Source: an uncultured Veillonella sp.
Lineage (GTDB): Bacteria; Bacillota; Negativicutes; Veillonellales; Veillonellaceae
Direction: 5' to 3'
NCBI GenBank assembly: GCA_934183145.1
Contig: CAKPSA010000001.1
Location: forward strand, 7,890 to 71,889
DNA length: 64,000 bases
Below are positions 7,278-15,368 of this stretch, in pieces. The notes below the pieces were generated by a model that had not been told where the DNA came from, did no database searches, and was given only the letters and a program-made list of their open reading frames with translations. The position numbers and the translations under genes are program-made. Every line of letters starts with the position of its first letter. Positions within the stretch are counted from its first letter, which is position 1.

Positions 7278-9641
7278 CTATCGTTTACGTTTATTTTTAG
7301 ATTTCTTAGATTGATTGCGCTTCGATGTTTTATTAGACTTCTTACGACTTGATTTACCTTTACTAGATTTTTTACTGAAAGTATCGTATCTAGAATGGCC
7401 AGATTTACTGCTATCACATCGGGAAGATTTTTTACTAGATTTGCCCCAAGATTTACGCCCTTTACGACCACCAAAACCATCGCGACTAGTTGCATAATCA
7501 GAACCACTGCGCAATTGCTCTTGGATCGCCATTAAGTTATTTACTTCACCTAGTACAAAATCAATTTGTTTCTTTTCTACATCGGCTTTTACTAATGTAA
7601 CAGTTACCTTTTCACCTAAGTGATAGGTTTTGCCCGTTCTCTTGCCTACAAGCACAAAATGTTCTTCATCAAAGAAATAGTAATCATCGTTCATCATGCT
7701 CATATGCACAAGACCATCGATACCATTTTCTAATTCTACAAACATCCCAAAGGATGTAATGCTAGAAATCGTTCCTTCAAAGACTTCCCCTACAAATGGG
7801 ACCATATATTGTGTCTTCTTAAGATCTACTGTATCTCGTTCAGACTCTGTAGCAACTTGTTCTTGCATAGAAGAATGTTCAACAGCTCCCGCTAAGAATG
7901 CTTCCTCTACATCGCGTTTAGAATAGCCATTTTTCCAATGCATATCCGCTTTTAAAAGGCGATGAACCATTAAGTCTGGATATCGTCTAATAGGAGATGT
8001 GAAATGGGTGTAACATGTAGATGCCAAGCCAAAGTGCCCCACATTGTTGATGCTATATTTCGCCTGTTGCATAGAACGCAAGGTCATAATTTGAGCCACT
8101 TGCTCAATATCTTTCCCTTTTACTACATCTAAGATCTTTTGGAAGTCTCGTGGTGTTACACCATCAGTACTGAGAACTAGGTTTTGACCTAAATAATTAA
8201 GCACCTTTTGGAATAAATCTAGTTTTTCCTCACTAGGGATCTCATGAATACGATATACCGATGTACGGTGTGTATGCTCTAAATGTGTAGCCACTGTTTC
8301 ATTGGCAATGAGCATACATTCTTCAATAAGTCGTTCCGCCATGGTACGATCTCGTTTTACGATGCGCAACGGTGTACCATCATGATCAAGTAATACCTTG
8401 TACTCAGGAAAATCAAAGTCTAATGCACCTCTACGGCGACGCATTGTGTTAAGGATTTTAGAGATTTCTGCCAAATCTCGAAGCATTGGCATAAAATCTT
8501 GTAAATCATCAGGAATAATATTTTCCTCTAAGGCCTTATATACCTCTTTATAGCTGCAACGACGACCTACGTGAATAATAGAAGGTCGTATACGATAATT
8601 CACAACCTTACCAGTATGATCAATTTCCATCATACACGTCATAGCGTAACGATCTTCATGAGCATTTAAACTACAAATGCCATTAGATAAAACCTCAGGT
8701 AGCATCGGTACTACTCTGTCAACTAAATATACAGATGTACCACGTTTATAAGCCTCATTATCAATAGGTTGCCCAGATGTTACATAATGACTAACATCTG
8801 CAATATGTACGCCTAATTCATAATTACCATTTGGTAATTTACGTCCACTCACAGCATCGTCTAAATCCTTTGCATCTTCCCCATCAATGGTAACCATTTG
8901 TATATCACGAAGGTCCCAACGAGCAGGATCGTCATGAATGACGGTGTCAATTTTTTTGCTAGCTTTAATGACATCGTCTGGAAAATTAAATGGAATCTTA
9001 TGATTCGCCATGATGCAATTAATATCTAGTCCTATATCGCCTTTATAGCCAAGAATTTCCGTAATAATACCTTCTGGCTTCTTATCGCCTTCAGGCCATT
9101 TTGTAATTTTGACTAGTACCTTTGCGCCACTACGAGCATCTAATGTATTTTTTAAGTCTACGAAGATATCGGTTCCTATCCGTTCATCATCAGGGATAAC
9201 AAAGCCAAAGTGTTGTTGTCGGTCATAAGTACCTACCACAGTTTCATTGGCACGTTCAATAACATCAACGATAATACCTTCTCGTTTATGCTTTGTATAG
9301 TTGGAAGGTATAACGCGAACTCGAACCTTGTCATTATGCATAGCAGTACCTTTATTTTGTTCTGCTACATATATATCTTCATCTTCAGGCATAATCACAA
9401 AGCCAAAGGACTTACGATAGCCCTTATAAATACCTTCATATTCTTCATGTTCTTGTTCTGCATATTGATATACATCGGGTCGAGAGGATGTTAATACCCC
9501 TTCTCGAGTAAGCATTTTTGCGGAACGAATAAACATCTCAAGGTCCTTGCCGCCTCGGATGTGATTATCCATGGCAGCATCTTCAATATGATATGCATGT
9601 GGTTGTATAGATTTATAAAAATCTAAGACTTTCTTCTTCAA
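7278..9641 (-). CDS. rnr: Ribonuclease R, with an extended Lys/Ser-rich tail
   Basis: Processive 3'-to-5' exoribonuclease of the RNB family, 787 residues. Order: N-terminal helix-turn-helix-like region, two cold-shock domains, the RNB domain with the acidic site DGEDAKDLDDAVSG near residue 250-265, then an S1 domain (VGEVFEGTISSITSFGMFVE). The last ~65 residues are almost only Lys, Arg, Ser and Gly; such tails are known in RNase R but this one is long and low-complexity. The start is a TTG with a strong GGAGGTG site; the N-terminus MKKKVLDFYKSI fits. It lies downstream of secG, past the hairpin at 9672-9690, and 8 bases upstream of smpB. Confidence 0.96.
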   Translation of the reverse strand: MKKKVLDFYKSIQPHAYHIEDAAMDNHIRGGKDLEMFIRSAKMLTREGVLTSSRPDVYQYAEQEHEEYEGIYKGYRKSFGFVIMPEDEDIYVAEQNKGTAMHNDKVRVRVIPSNYTKHKREGIIVDVIERANETVVGTYDRQQHFGFVIPDDERIGTDIFVDLKNTLDARSGAKVLVKITKWPEGDKKPEGIITEILGYKGDIGLDINCIMANHKIPFNFPDDVIKASKKIDTVIHDDPARWDLRDIQMVTIDGEDAKDLDDAVSGRKLPNGNYELGVHIADVSHYVTSGQPIDNEAYKRGTSVYLVDRVVPMLPEVLSNGICSLNAHEDRYAMTCMMEIDHTGKVVNYRIRPSIIHVGRRCSYKEVYKALEENIIPDDLQDFMPMLRDLAEISKILNTMRRRRGALDFDFPEYKVLLDHDGTPLRIVKRDRTMAERLIEECMLIANETVATHLEHTHRTSVYRIHEIPSEEKLDLFQKVLNYLGQNLVLSTDGVTPRDFQKILDVVKGKDIEQVAQIMTLRSMQQAKYSINNVGHFGLASTCYTHFTSPIRRYPDLMVHRLLKADMHWKNGYSKRDVEEAFLAGAVEHSSMQEQVATESERDTVDLKKTQYMVPFVGEVFEGTISSITSFGMFVELENGIDGLVHMSMMNDDYYFFDEEHFVLVGKRTGKTYHLGEKVTVTLVKADVEKKQIDFVLGEVNNLMAIQEQLRSGSDYATSRDGFGGRKGRKSWGKSSKKSSRCDSSKSGHSRYDTFSKKSSKGKSSRKKSNKTSKRNQSKKSKNKRKR

Positions 9642-9664
9642 ATTTTCACCTCCTCATATGGTAA

Positions 9665-9690
9665 AAAGAAAAAGCCTGCAAAGCAGGCTT
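9665..9690 (-). terminator. Terminator-like hairpin between secG and rnr
   Basis: Stem AAGCCTGC / GCAGGCTT with a three-base loop, followed on the minus strand by TTTCTTTTT. Only about 30 bases separate it from the rnr start and I see no good rnr promoter after it, so it probably attenuates rather than fully separates secG and rnr. Confidence 0.75.
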
Positions 9691-9696
9691 TCATCA

Positions 9697-9942
9697 TTAG
9701 AATTGATTAATCATTGCCCCTAATACTAAGCTCAACACAGCAAAGATAATCCCCAATATAATCGTACATTTAGATAAGAAAGCGTCTAAACCGCGTTGCT
9801 TACCACCAAAAGAAGAGTCTGCCGCACCAGAAACAGCACCACCCATGCCTGCGTTTTTGCTATTCTGTGCAACCACTACTACGATTAATAAGATAGATAC
9901 GATAACTTCTACAATCATTAAGAAATTTGTCACGACTGTCAT
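9697..9942 (-). CDS. secG: Protein translocase subunit SecG
   Basis: Small subunit of the SecYEG channel, 81 residues, with two membrane helices (about residues 4-25 and 56-77) and the conserved loop GMGGAVSGAADSSFGGKQRG. The ATG overlaps the sigH stop codon (ATGA), so translation is probably coupled to sigH, and its ribosome site lies within the sigH end. The hairpin at 9672-9690 follows it. Confidence 0.95.
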   Translation of the reverse strand: MTVVTNFLMIVEVIVSILLIVVVVAQNSKNAGMGGAVSGAADSSFGGKQRGLDAFLSKCTIILGIIFAVLSLVLGAMINQF

Positions 9943-10613
9943 CCTTCCTGTGTGGCTCTGGGGGAATCCAAAACCCGATTTTCTAAATACTTCTCTAATT
10001 TACGTTTAACCCTTTGTAACGCATTGTCTATAGATTTGACACTGCGATCTGTGACCTCAGCCATTTCTTGGTAAGAACGTCCATCTAGGTATCCTTCCAA
10101 GACCTCCCACTCGAGTTCACTTAAAATATGACCAATATTGCGCTCAATATCATCCAATTCCTCTTGACTGATAATAAGATCCTCAGGATTAGTAACCTTT
10201 GCTGAGGATAGCATCTCGATCAACGTACGCTCTGATTCCTCTGTATATACTGGTTTATTTAACGATACATAAGAATTTAAAGGCGCATGTTTTTGTCTAG
10301 TAGCCGACTTAATAGCCGTAATAATTTGTCTAGTTATACAAAGCTCTGCAAAAGCTCTAAAGGACGCCAATTTATCATGTTTAAAGTCTCGCGTAGCCTT
10401 ATATAAGCCAATCATCCCTTCTTGAATGATATCCTCACGATCAGCGCCTACCAAAAAGTAAGAGCGCGCCTTTGCACGAACAAAGTTTTTATATTTATTA
10501 ACAATATAATCGATTGCAAACTCATTTTGCTCTTCTTGAGCTATGACCACAACTTGCTCATCAGTCATTTCTTTGAAATTGTAATCGGACTTGCGTGTAT
10601 GAATGCTGTTCAT
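9939..10613 (-). CDS. sigH: RNA polymerase sigma factor SigH (Spo0H-like)
   Basis: Sigma-70 family factor of the SigH group, 224 residues from the chosen start. Region 2 shows DREDIIQEGMIGLYKATRDF, and region 4 shows GYLDGRSYQEMAEVTDRSVK before a helix. In Bacillus it drives transition-phase, competence and early sporulation genes. A longer frame begins at 10682, but the ATG at 10613 has an AAGGAGGAG ribosome site and the longer version would overlap its own promoter. Position after yacP is as in Bacillus, but the next gene is secG rather than rpmG-secE-nusG. What it regulates in a probably non-sporulating cell is not visible here. Confidence 0.93.
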   Translation of the reverse strand: MNSIHTRKSDYNFKEMTDEQVVVIAQEEQNEFAIDYIVNKYKNFVRAKARSYFLVGADREDIIQEGMIGLYKATRDFKHDKLASFRAFAELCITRQIITAIKSATRQKHAPLNSYVSLNKPVYTEESERTLIEMLSSAKVTNPEDLIISQEELDDIERNIGHILSELEWEVLEGYLDGRSYQEMAEVTDRSVKSIDNALQRVKRKLEKYLENRVLDSPRATQEG

Positions 10614-10653
10614 ATGCTCCTCCTTACAATTGAGCAGAAAAACCAATATATTT

Positions 10654-10682
10654 ATTATACTGGAAGTATATGTGATTTTCAA
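10654..10682 (-). promoter_or_regulatory. Promoter of sigH
   Basis: TTGAAA and TATAAT with a 17-base spacer on the minus strand, about 40 bases before the sigH ATG. It lets sigH-secG be transcribed apart from the upstream cysS operon. Confidence 0.8.
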
Positions 10683-10685
10683 CTA

Positions 10686-11219
10686 TCAATGGCCACGGCG
10701 TAACTTCTCTAGCTTTTCAGCTACTTCAGGAGATAATAAACCTCCTACTTCATTACGTCGTAAACTAAATTGATCTCGTCTATGTTCATGAGCGTATTGT
10801 AGTCGTTCCTCTTCCTTAGCCATGCGTATCATATTTTGCAATTCTCGAGCTGGAATACGTAGTCCACCAGAACCGAGAATTTGATTTTGTTCAGCTCCAT
10901 CAGAGGTTACAACATATACATTGGTATATTTGCCTTTCCGCAAAAATACCTCTCGTTCAATAAAGGAATCCGCCGTTTCTCCATCCTCAGTATACACTTC
11001 TAGAAATCCACTCGTAATAGCCTCTACAGAGCCTCCAGATTTTGTATATTTACCATCAAATACAAGGATAACTTCATATCCCTTGAATTTTCCGTAATTC
11101 AACAACCCATCTCTAAGCTCCATACGAGCATGTTCTAATGACTCATTGGCGAGTTTCTTTAGATGAGTCCAGGCGAATATCACATTATAACCATCTACAA
11201 TTAAGATATCTTTTAGCAT
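10686..11219 (-). CDS. yacP: NYN-domain ribonuclease-like protein (YacP/Rae1 family)
   Basis: 177-residue PIN-like (NYN) protein. The N-terminal DILIVDGYNVIFAW and the later ILVFDGKYTKSGG, ETADSFIERE and VVTSDGAEQNQI carry the acidic residues of the PIN-like active site. The Bacillus homologue (Rae1) is a ribosome-associated endoribonuclease; the same role is inferred. It follows rlmB by 2 bases in the conserved cysS-mrnC-rlmB-yacP order. Confidence 0.9.
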   Translation of the reverse strand: MLKDILIVDGYNVIFAWTHLKKLANESLEHARMELRDGLLNYGKFKGYEVILVFDGKYTKSGGSVEAITSGFLEVYTEDGETADSFIEREVFLRKGKYTNVYVVTSDGAEQNQILGSGGLRIPARELQNMIRMAKEEERLQYAHEHRRDQFSLRRNEVGGLLSPEVAEKLEKLRRGH

Positions 11220-11221
11220 AA

Positions 11222-11953
11222 TTATTTCGCTTGTCGTTGACGTACAGCCTCATACATAAGAACTGCTGCCGCCACAGATGCATTTAAAGAATTTAAATTG
11301 CCATACATAGGAATAGTAACGAGGAAATCACAAGCCTCTTTCACAACGCGGCTAATCCCCTTTCCTTCGTTACCAATGACGATAACCGTAGGAATTGTCA
11401 TATCCGCCTCATAAAGGGTACGATCGCCTTCCATATGAGCGCCCATAACCCAGAAACCTTGTTTTTGAAGTTGTTTAATAGTTTGAGCTACATTCCCAAC
11501 CTGTACAAGTGGAATTTGCTCAATGGCACCTGCCGATGTTTTAGCTACAGTAGCATTAATAGGTGCATTGTGACGCTTAGGAATGAGAACGGCCGTAGCC
11601 CCTACACATTCCGCAGTACGGATAATTGCGCCCATGTTATGCGGATCCTCAACACCATCTGTTAGGATAAGCAAAGGTACCTCATGATTCGTCTCTTGCA
11701 GCACTTCACCTAGTTCTTTAAATTGAACAGCAGAAACAAGGGCAATAACACCTTGATGTGGCACCTCTAAATCATATTTATTCATTTGTTTGATAGGCGT
11801 TGGACGCACTTCAATGCCTTGAGATTTAGCAAGACCAACAATATCAGCTAGACCTGTTTTTACCTTATCTTCACTGACCATAATGCGCTGGATGGAACGA
11901 CCACTTTTAAGGGCCTCTTTTACCGCATTGCGACCTACAATATAATTATCCAT
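11222..11953 (-). CDS. rlmB: 23S rRNA (guanosine-2'-O)-methyltransferase, RlmB/TrmH family
   Basis: SpoU-type SPOUT methyltransferase of 243 residues using SAM. The N-terminal substrate-binding domain starts YIVGRNAVKEAL. The knot domain has DGVEDPHNMGAIIRTAECVG, VIVIGNEGKGISRVVKEACD and IPMYGNLNSLNASVAAAVLM, the three SpoU motifs. It is one base from mrnC, within the cysS operon. The precise 23S position is inferred from the family. Confidence 0.93.
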   Translation of the reverse strand: MDNYIVGRNAVKEALKSGRSIQRIMVSEDKVKTGLADIVGLAKSQGIEVRPTPIKQMNKYDLEVPHQGVIALVSAVQFKELGEVLQETNHEVPLLILTDGVEDPHNMGAIIRTAECVGATAVLIPKRHNAPINATVAKTSAGAIEQIPLVQVGNVAQTIKQLQKQGFWVMGAHMEGDRTLYEADMTIPTVIVIGNEGKGISRVVKEACDFLVTIPMYGNLNSLNASVAAAVLMYEAVRQRQAK

Positions 11954-11954
11954 A

Positions 11955-12431
11955 CTACATACCTCGTAGAGTTATTGAAAAGGCTTGCTTCATAACATCT
12001 TGTAATCGCTCTTCTTGACGCGTTTCATAAAGAAATCCGAGTACTGCTTCAAAGGCTGTACTACTGCGATATTCTTGAACAGAACTACTTTTTGGTACAT
12101 TTACATTACTATTTCTAGCACGTCGTGCAATAGCTTGTTCTTGTTCTGTGAAAGTATCCTCTATTTCAAGCAATACCCTCGCTTGTGATTTTGCACAAAT
12201 AAACTCTGTAACAATAGTGTGTAACACTTGTACTTTGGATATATTCATTTGTACCACTCGTTCACGGACATACATGGAGTATACTGCATCGCCAATATAG
12301 GCAAGCATAACTGCATCAGCACTAAGGCACTCCTCTATAGTTCGTTTACGCAAACGAAGCGGCTCTTGTTCAAGAGCCGTCAACTTTTTTATCGCTTCAT
12401 TCTTTAAGAATTGAAATTGTTTAAACTTCAC
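11955..12431 (-). CDS. mrnC: Mini-ribonuclease III
   Basis: RNase III catalytic domain without a double-stranded RNA-binding domain; it matures 23S rRNA in Firmicutes. Signature: DAVMLAYIGDAVYSMYVRER with the acidic catalytic residues, later ARRARNSNVNVPKSS and EYRSSTAFEAVLGFLYE. The frame extends to a TTG at 12467, but the GTG at 12431 has a GGTGG site nine bases upstream and only 11 bases of overlap with cysS, so I place the start there (158 residues). The start choice is moderate in certainty. Confidence 0.9.
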   Translation of the reverse strand: MKFKQFQFLKNEAIKKLTALEQEPLRLRKRTIEECLSADAVMLAYIGDAVYSMYVRERVVQMNISKVQVLHTIVTEFICAKSQARVLLEIEDTFTEQEQAIARRARNSNVNVPKSSSVQEYRSSTAFEAVLGFLYETRQEERLQDVMKQAFSITLRGM

Positions 12432-13869
12432 GTTTTTTCCACCGTGCACCTTGAGGGGAATCCTCAATGGTAATACCGATTTCAGCCAAACGATCGCGGA
12501 TGCAATCAGCTAATGCCCATTGTTTTTGTTCGCGGCACGCTTGACGTACAGACAAGATAACTTGCATTAATTCTTCGTATTCAGCAGCGTTAGCACCTGT
12601 GTTACCTTCCCATGCTTTTTCAAGAATACCAATTACTTCTGTCATGAATTTGAAGATACGTTTTACTTCAGTAATTGCTTCTTGGCAAACAACACCTTCA
12701 CGTCCTGTCACAGCTTGGTAATAGATGTTGATTTCTTTTGCAAGACCGAACATGCTAGATGTAGCTAACGCAGTATTGAAGTCATCGCTCATAGCTGCTT
12801 CGAATTCTTCTTCATATTCTTTAGCTTTTTCTAATAAGCGTTGTGCTTCATCACATGGACCTGGTTCACATTTTTCAAGGTACAATAGATTTTCAATAGC
12901 AGTGCTTAAACGTTCTAAGGATTTATTTGCTTCTTCTAAACGTTCATCAGAGAAATCTAATGGACTACGATAATGCGTACTCAACAAGAAATAGCGTAAT
13001 GCATCTGGGCTATATTGTTCCAAAATATCTTTTACCAAGAAGAAGTTATTCAAGGATTTAGACATTTTTTCAGAATTAATGGTAATGAAACCATTGTGTA
13101 ACCAATAGCGTACAGATGGATGTTGACCAGAACAACCTTCAGATTGAGCAATTTCGTTTTCATGATGTGGGAAGATCAAATCACTACCGCCACCATGGAA
13201 GTCAAATTCTGTGCCTAAATATTTTTGGCTCATCGCAGAACATTCAATATGCCAGCCTGGACGACCATTCCCCCAAGGGCTTTCCCAATATGGTTCACCT
13301 GGTTTTGCAGCTTTCCATAATGCAAAGTCCATAGGATTTTTCTTACGGCCATCAACTTCGATACGAGCACCTGCTTCCATATCATCTAATGTACGGCCAG
13401 ATAATTCACCATAATGTTCAAATTTATCAACGCTATAATATACATCGCCATCGAGTTCATAGGCATAGCCTTTTTCAATCAATGTAGAAATCATAGCAAT
13501 AATATCTTCGATATGTGTAGATACACGAGGATAAATATCAGCACGTTGTACACCAAGTGCATCCATTACTTCAAAATAGCTATCAATATAACGGTTTGCA
13601 ATAGTATCCCAAGATACACCTTCACCATTAGATGTATTGATGATCTTATCATCTACATCAGTAAAGTTTTGTACATATGTTACTTTATAGCCTACATGTT
13701 TCATGTAGCGACGAATTACGTCCCATGTTACGAATGGACGTGCATTGCCAATATGAGGATGATTATATGGTGTAACACCACATACATACATCTTTGCCTC
13801 ACCTGGTGTTACAGGATTGAACACCTCTTTTTGGCGCGTCATAGTATTATAAACTGTAATTTCTCTCAT
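12421..13869 (-). CDS. cysS: Cysteinyl-tRNA synthetase
   Basis: Class I synthetase charging tRNA-Cys, 482 residues. HIGH-type motif PYNHPHIGNARPFV, KMSKS motif INSEKMSKSLNNFF, and the zinc ligands in YVCGVTPYN, WHIECSAMS and HHENEIAQSEG. The frame stays open upstream to 14001 through the T-box leader; the true start is the ATG at 13869, giving the usual N-terminus MREITVYNT, with GGAGG upstream. Expression should follow uncharged tRNA-Cys through the T-box. In Bacillus cysE lies between gltX and cysS; here a BASS transporter takes that place. Confidence 0.96.
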   Translation of the reverse strand: MREITVYNTMTRQKEVFNPVTPGEAKMYVCGVTPYNHPHIGNARPFVTWDVIRRYMKHVGYKVTYVQNFTDVDDKIINTSNGEGVSWDTIANRYIDSYFEVMDALGVQRADIYPRVSTHIEDIIAMISTLIEKGYAYELDGDVYYSVDKFEHYGELSGRTLDDMEAGARIEVDGRKKNPMDFALWKAAKPGEPYWESPWGNGRPGWHIECSAMSQKYLGTEFDFHGGGSDLIFPHHENEIAQSEGCSGQHPSVRYWLHNGFITINSEKMSKSLNNFFLVKDILEQYSPDALRYFLLSTHYRSPLDFSDERLEEANKSLERLSTAIENLLYLEKCEPGPCDEAQRLLEKAKEYEEEFEAAMSDDFNTALATSSMFGLAKEINIYYQAVTGREGVVCQEAITEVKRIFKFMTEVIGILEKAWEGNTGANAAEYEELMQVILSVRQACREQKQWALADCIRDRLAEIGITIEDSPQGARWKKREV

Positions 13870-13896
13870 CGTTACCGATGCCTCCATATTCGTAAA

Positions 13897-14125
13897 ATAA
13901 AAAAGACCCCTCATCTCATACAGAGACGATGGTCCGCGGTTCCACTCTGTTAGGCACCAATATAGTACCCACTCATCGCATAACGGCGCGTCACCGGACA
14001 AACCTACCTATAATCGGAGTGTCAGCTCATGAATGCATTTCGTCTACCTATCCTTGAACCCTCCCACCATCGGTTCTCGCTAAAAAGTTAGTTGTAGAGT
14101 ACTTCTTTCAGTCTTAGCTATTAGT
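13897..14125 (-). promoter_or_regulatory. T-box riboswitch, cysteine-specific, controlling cysS
   Basis: Leader on the minus strand with a stem I, the T-box sequence AGAGTGGAACCGCGG (13934-13948), and a terminator (stem starting GACCATCG, then TTTTTT; 13897-13933). The stem I specifier is probably UGC at 14035-14037, within GAAATGCATTC, which pairs with the tRNA-Cys anticodon and fits the downstream cysS. Uncharged tRNA-Cys would stabilise the antiterminator. A likely promoter lies just upstream (-35 TTGATA, weak -10 AATATA, 14133-14161). The second TGC in the leader lies nearer the T-box and is less well placed as the specifier. Confidence 0.9.
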
Positions 14126-14184
14126 AATCATCTATATTCAGATATGTAAATATTGTATCAATTATCCTATAGAATGTCAATGAG

Positions 14185-14267
14185 AACAAGAAAATCCTCA
14201 CCTTTCAACATATCCTGCTAGCCTATGATACATGCGTATTTCGACTATATAATTTGAAAGATGAGGA
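14185..14267 (-). terminator. Long-loop inverted repeat after the BASS gene, probable terminator
   Basis: Arms 14195-14208 and 14254-14267 pair over 14 bases with one G-U on the minus strand, enclosing 45 bases, and are followed by TTTTCTTGTT. It begins about 14 bases past the BASS stop codon. The large loop is unusual for an intrinsic terminator. Confidence 0.55.
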
Positions 14268-14281
14268 CGAAGTATTACCTA

Positions 14282-15235
14282 TTAAGCATTTTCTAATTTT
14301 TCTTGATCATCATGTTTACGGCAAATACCTGCAAAGATAGAGCCTGTAAAGTTATGGATGATAGAGAACACTGCACCCGCTACTGCTGCTTGAGGTGTAA
14401 AGTGTTTAAGCGCTAAAGATACGGATAACGCAGAGTTTTGCATTGCCACTTCAATTTGCATGGCACGACGGGAAGAAATATCGATACTAAGGGCCTTACA
14501 AATGAAGTAGGTTACTACGTAACCACTCACATTTTGTACCAAGCAAGCTACGAAGATAATGAAACCAGTTTCAGCAATTTGTTTTTGGTTTACTGCAGTT
14601 ACAGCTGCTAAAATAAGCAATACTGCAATAGCCGCAATTGTAGGACAAACATCTTTAATAGGTTCAATCTTAGAACCGATGAAGTAATTCAATACGATAC
14701 CTAAGATAATTGGTACCAATACGATTTTTACGATGGAAATAAACATCGGCATAAATTGAATTTCAATGGAAGATGTAGCACCTGCATAGAGTACAACGAA
14801 TAAAGGTGTTAATACTGGAGCCAATAATGTAGAAACAGTCGTTGCAGATACAGATAAAGGAACATTACCATTAGCAAGGAAAGTCATAACATTAGAAGCT
14901 GTACCACCAGGACATGCACCTAACAGGATGAAGCCGATACCAATTTCCGGAGGGAAATTGAAAATAATGGCTACCAAGAAACCTGCCAATGGCATCCATA
15001 AGAATTGAATAACAGATACAAGAATAACCTTCATTGGTTGCTTAAATACATCAAGGAAAACTTGAGCCGTTAATGTTAACCCCATGGCAAACATAACAAA
15101 TTGAAGCATGTACGCAATGTACGGCGTCATCCAAGAAAATACAGTTGGTAATAAATACGCTAACACTGCCATCAATAGCACGATCCATGAAAGATAGCTA
15201 TTGAATAAGTGATTAAGAGAACGAATAATACTCAT
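14282..15235 (-). CDS. Bile acid:sodium symporter (BASS) family transporter
   Basis: Integral membrane protein of about 317 residues with roughly nine or ten hydrophobic segments. The family signature is the broken-helix region FILLGACPGGTASNVMTFLA, plus FVMFAMGLTL and a C-terminal AMQNSALSVSLALKHF. BASS proteins move bile acids, pantothenate, pyruvate or other organic anions with sodium; the substrate cannot be told here. The start at 15235 is preferred over 15253 because AAAGTGAG lies before it, while the longer form lacks a ribosome site. It stands alone between the gltX terminator and the cysS T-box, where Bacillus has cysE. Confidence 0.88.
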   Translation of the reverse strand: MSIIRSLNHLFNSYLSWIVLLMAVLAYLLPTVFSWMTPYIAYMLQFVMFAMGLTLTAQVFLDVFKQPMKVILVSVIQFLWMPLAGFLVAIIFNFPPEIGIGFILLGACPGGTASNVMTFLANGNVPLSVSATTVSTLLAPVLTPLFVVLYAGATSSIEIQFMPMFISIVKIVLVPIILGIVLNYFIGSKIEPIKDVCPTIAAIAVLLILAAVTAVNQKQIAETGFIIFVACLVQNVSGYVVTYFICKALSIDISSRRAMQIEVAMQNSALSVSLALKHFTPQAAVAGAVFSIIHNFTGSIFAGICRKHDDQEKLENA

Positions 15236-15315
15236 AAAAGCACTCACTTTCATAATAAATAAAAATAAAAGACGCCGATTATTATAGCATTTCTATAGGA
15301 TAATCTCAATATACA

Positions 15316-15352
15316 TAAAAAAGCTCTCATAACCTCAGCTATGAGAGCTTTT
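15316..15352 (-). terminator. Terminator of gltX
   Basis: Minus-strand stem AAAAGCTCTCATA with a complementary arm ending GAGAGCTTTT and further T residues; it follows the gltX stop by about 17 bases. Confidence 0.88.
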
Positions 15353-15368
15353 ACATTAGCTTCTATTA

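Noticed and set aside
7253-7507. 84-residue frame overlapping the rnr 3' end on the same strand
   Set aside because: It arises from the repetitive AAG/AGT-rich codons of the RNase R tail read in another frame; no ribosome site or family match.
13870-14001. N-terminal extension of the cysS frame
   Set aside because: The extension translates the T-box terminator and antiterminator; the conserved protein begins at 13869.
14195-14267. Inverted repeat considered as insertion-sequence ends
   Set aside because: Only 45 bases lie between the arms, with no transposase or target duplication; a terminator-like hairpin explains it better.
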